A stretch of 6,858 bases of DNA from Pseudomonadota bacterium (GTDB taxonomy: Bacteria; Pseudomonadota; Gammaproteobacteria; Burkholderiales; Sulfuriferulaceae): NCBI GenBank assembly GCA_021790625.1, contig JAJYGL010000179.1, positions 1 through 6,858 of the forward strand. Direction: 5' to 3'. Under the pieces are notes generated by a model. The model was not told the origin of the DNA. It saw only the letters and a list, made by a program, of their open reading frames with translations, and did no database searches. Of the stretch, positions 6,391 through 6,858 are shown piece by piece. The position numbers and the translations under genes were made by a program. Within the stretch, counting starts at the first letter, position 1. Every line of letters begins with the position of its first letter.

Positions 6391-6508
6391 AAAAATTTCA
6401 TCTTCGCATCAATCGTAATCATCGCTTATCTGTTCTCCGGTCATATCAAACCATTTCAGAACCGTGTCCTCACCCGGTGCCACGAGACACTGGCGCAATG
6501 CGCCTTCA

Positions 6509-6858
6509 TCAGCCTTGTTTTGTGATCACTTTTTTAAATGGTCGCCATCTGCTCAACAACAAAGCGTTACTGACCACACTGACGCTGCTCATCGCCATGG
6601 CGGCACCAGCAAACGCCGGGTCCAACTTGCCACTGGCAGCCAATGGTATGCCGATCAAATTATAAATAAATGCGAAGAACAGGTTCTGGCGGATTTTTTG
6701 CCAGGTTCTGCGCGAAATATCCAGCGCCGCAGGCACCAGCATGACATCCCCTCGCATCAACGTAATCGCTGCGACCTGCATCGCAACGTCGGTACCACTG
6801 GCCATCGCCATGCTGACATCGGCTGTCGCCAAAGCTGGCGCATCATTGATGCCGTCTC
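6509..6858 (-). CDS. copA: C-terminal part of Cu+ (P1B-1) ATPase, 5' end outside window
   Basis: These are the last 115 residues of a heavy-metal P-type ATPase, which uses ATP to pump Cu+ (or Ag+) out of the cytoplasm across the inner membrane. The fragment opens inside the hinge motif with DGINDAPALATADVS, the P-type GDGxNDxP signature, and continues with MASGTDVAMQ. Two membrane helices follow. FFAFIYNLIGIPLAA carries the Tyr-Asn pair, and AMAMSSVSVVSNALLL carries the Met-Ser-Ser pattern; together they mark the copper-transporting subclass rather than the zinc/cadmium one. The short tail ends KKVITKQG and TGA at 6509. The metal-binding N-terminus and the CPC helix lie beyond the right edge, so completeness cannot be judged. 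A cytochrome-oxidase-type CcoI is less likely, since no ccoS-like gene follows. No CueR or CsoR regulator or site is visible here. Confidence 0.9.
   Translation of the reverse strand, partial: DGINDAPALATADVSMAMASGTDVAMQVAAITLMRGDVMLVPAALDISRRTWQKIRQNLFFAFIYNLIGIPLAASGKLDPAFAGAAMAMSSVSVVSNALLLSRWRPFKKVITKQG

Larger units (their letters stand above)
6128..6508. other. Intergenic region between copA and the lipoprotein gene
   Basis: This 381-bp stretch has no convincing gene. It holds a possible copA terminator hairpin, two candidate minus-strand promoters, and four dyads at 6296-6330, 6264-6284, 6223-6247 and 6179-6194. A minus-strand frame of about 30 codons ends at 6409 and has no good start. 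The part below 6355 would be the lipoprotein leader if the upstream promoter is used. No known riboswitch class could be matched by eye. Confidence 0.6.

Noticed and set aside
6492..6504. ggcgc-aat-gcgcc hairpin just after copA
   Set aside because: There is no T-run after it on the minus strand, so it does not qualify as an intrinsic terminator; short GC dyads of this size are common by chance.
6509..6540. Programmed frameshift at the TTTAAAAAAG run near the end of copA
   Set aside because: The +1 frame stops at once at TGA 6526-6528, and the -1 frame gives only a short unpatterned tail ending within about 20 codons, so no meaningful extended product results.

Overview
The window reads as chromosomal DNA of a Gram-negative, probably proteobacterial, organism. 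The support is a Tat-type lipoprotein signal, a Wzx-type flippase and a CopA-type ATPase. GC content looks intermediate, and I would not name a genus from this sequence. Every gene I can support is on the minus strand, so transcription runs from high to low coordinates. Two genes are cut by the window edges.

Layout in transcription order: (1) 6858-6509 is the C-terminal end of a P1B-type Cu+ ATPase (CopA-like). (2) 6508-6128 is a 381-bp gap with no convincing gene. It is rich in dyads, a weak terminator-like hairpin and candidate promoters. (3) 6127-3911 encodes a 738-residue Tat/lipobox exported protein with a clan-A glycoside-hydrolase-like core and a C-terminal beta domain. (4) 3901-3847 is a perfect 24-bp stem-loop, almost certainly the terminator of that gene. 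(5) 3846-3598 is a non-coding leader region with a TATAAT box. (6) 3597-1 is a tightly packed four-gene polysaccharide operon: Wzx-like flippase, hexapeptide-repeat acyltransferase, family-2 glycosyltransferase and PAPS-dependent sulfotransferase. The last gene runs off the left edge.

The operon looks like part of a larger exopolysaccharide or surface-glycan locus. The glycosyltransferase would extend a lipid-linked glycan, the acyltransferase and sulfotransferase would decorate it, and the flippase would move the lipid-linked unit across the inner membrane. The envelope-anchored hydrolase-like protein next to it could trim or bind the same glycan, but it has its own terminator and leader and is only a neighbour by position. 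CopA looks unrelated in function.

I found no RNA gene, CRISPR array, transposase or insertion sequence. The points most worth a second look are the dyad-rich leader of the lipoprotein gene, the little-studied hydrolase-like lipoprotein, the leaky-context TGA joining the acyltransferase and glycosyltransferase in one frame, and the unresolved start of the flippase.
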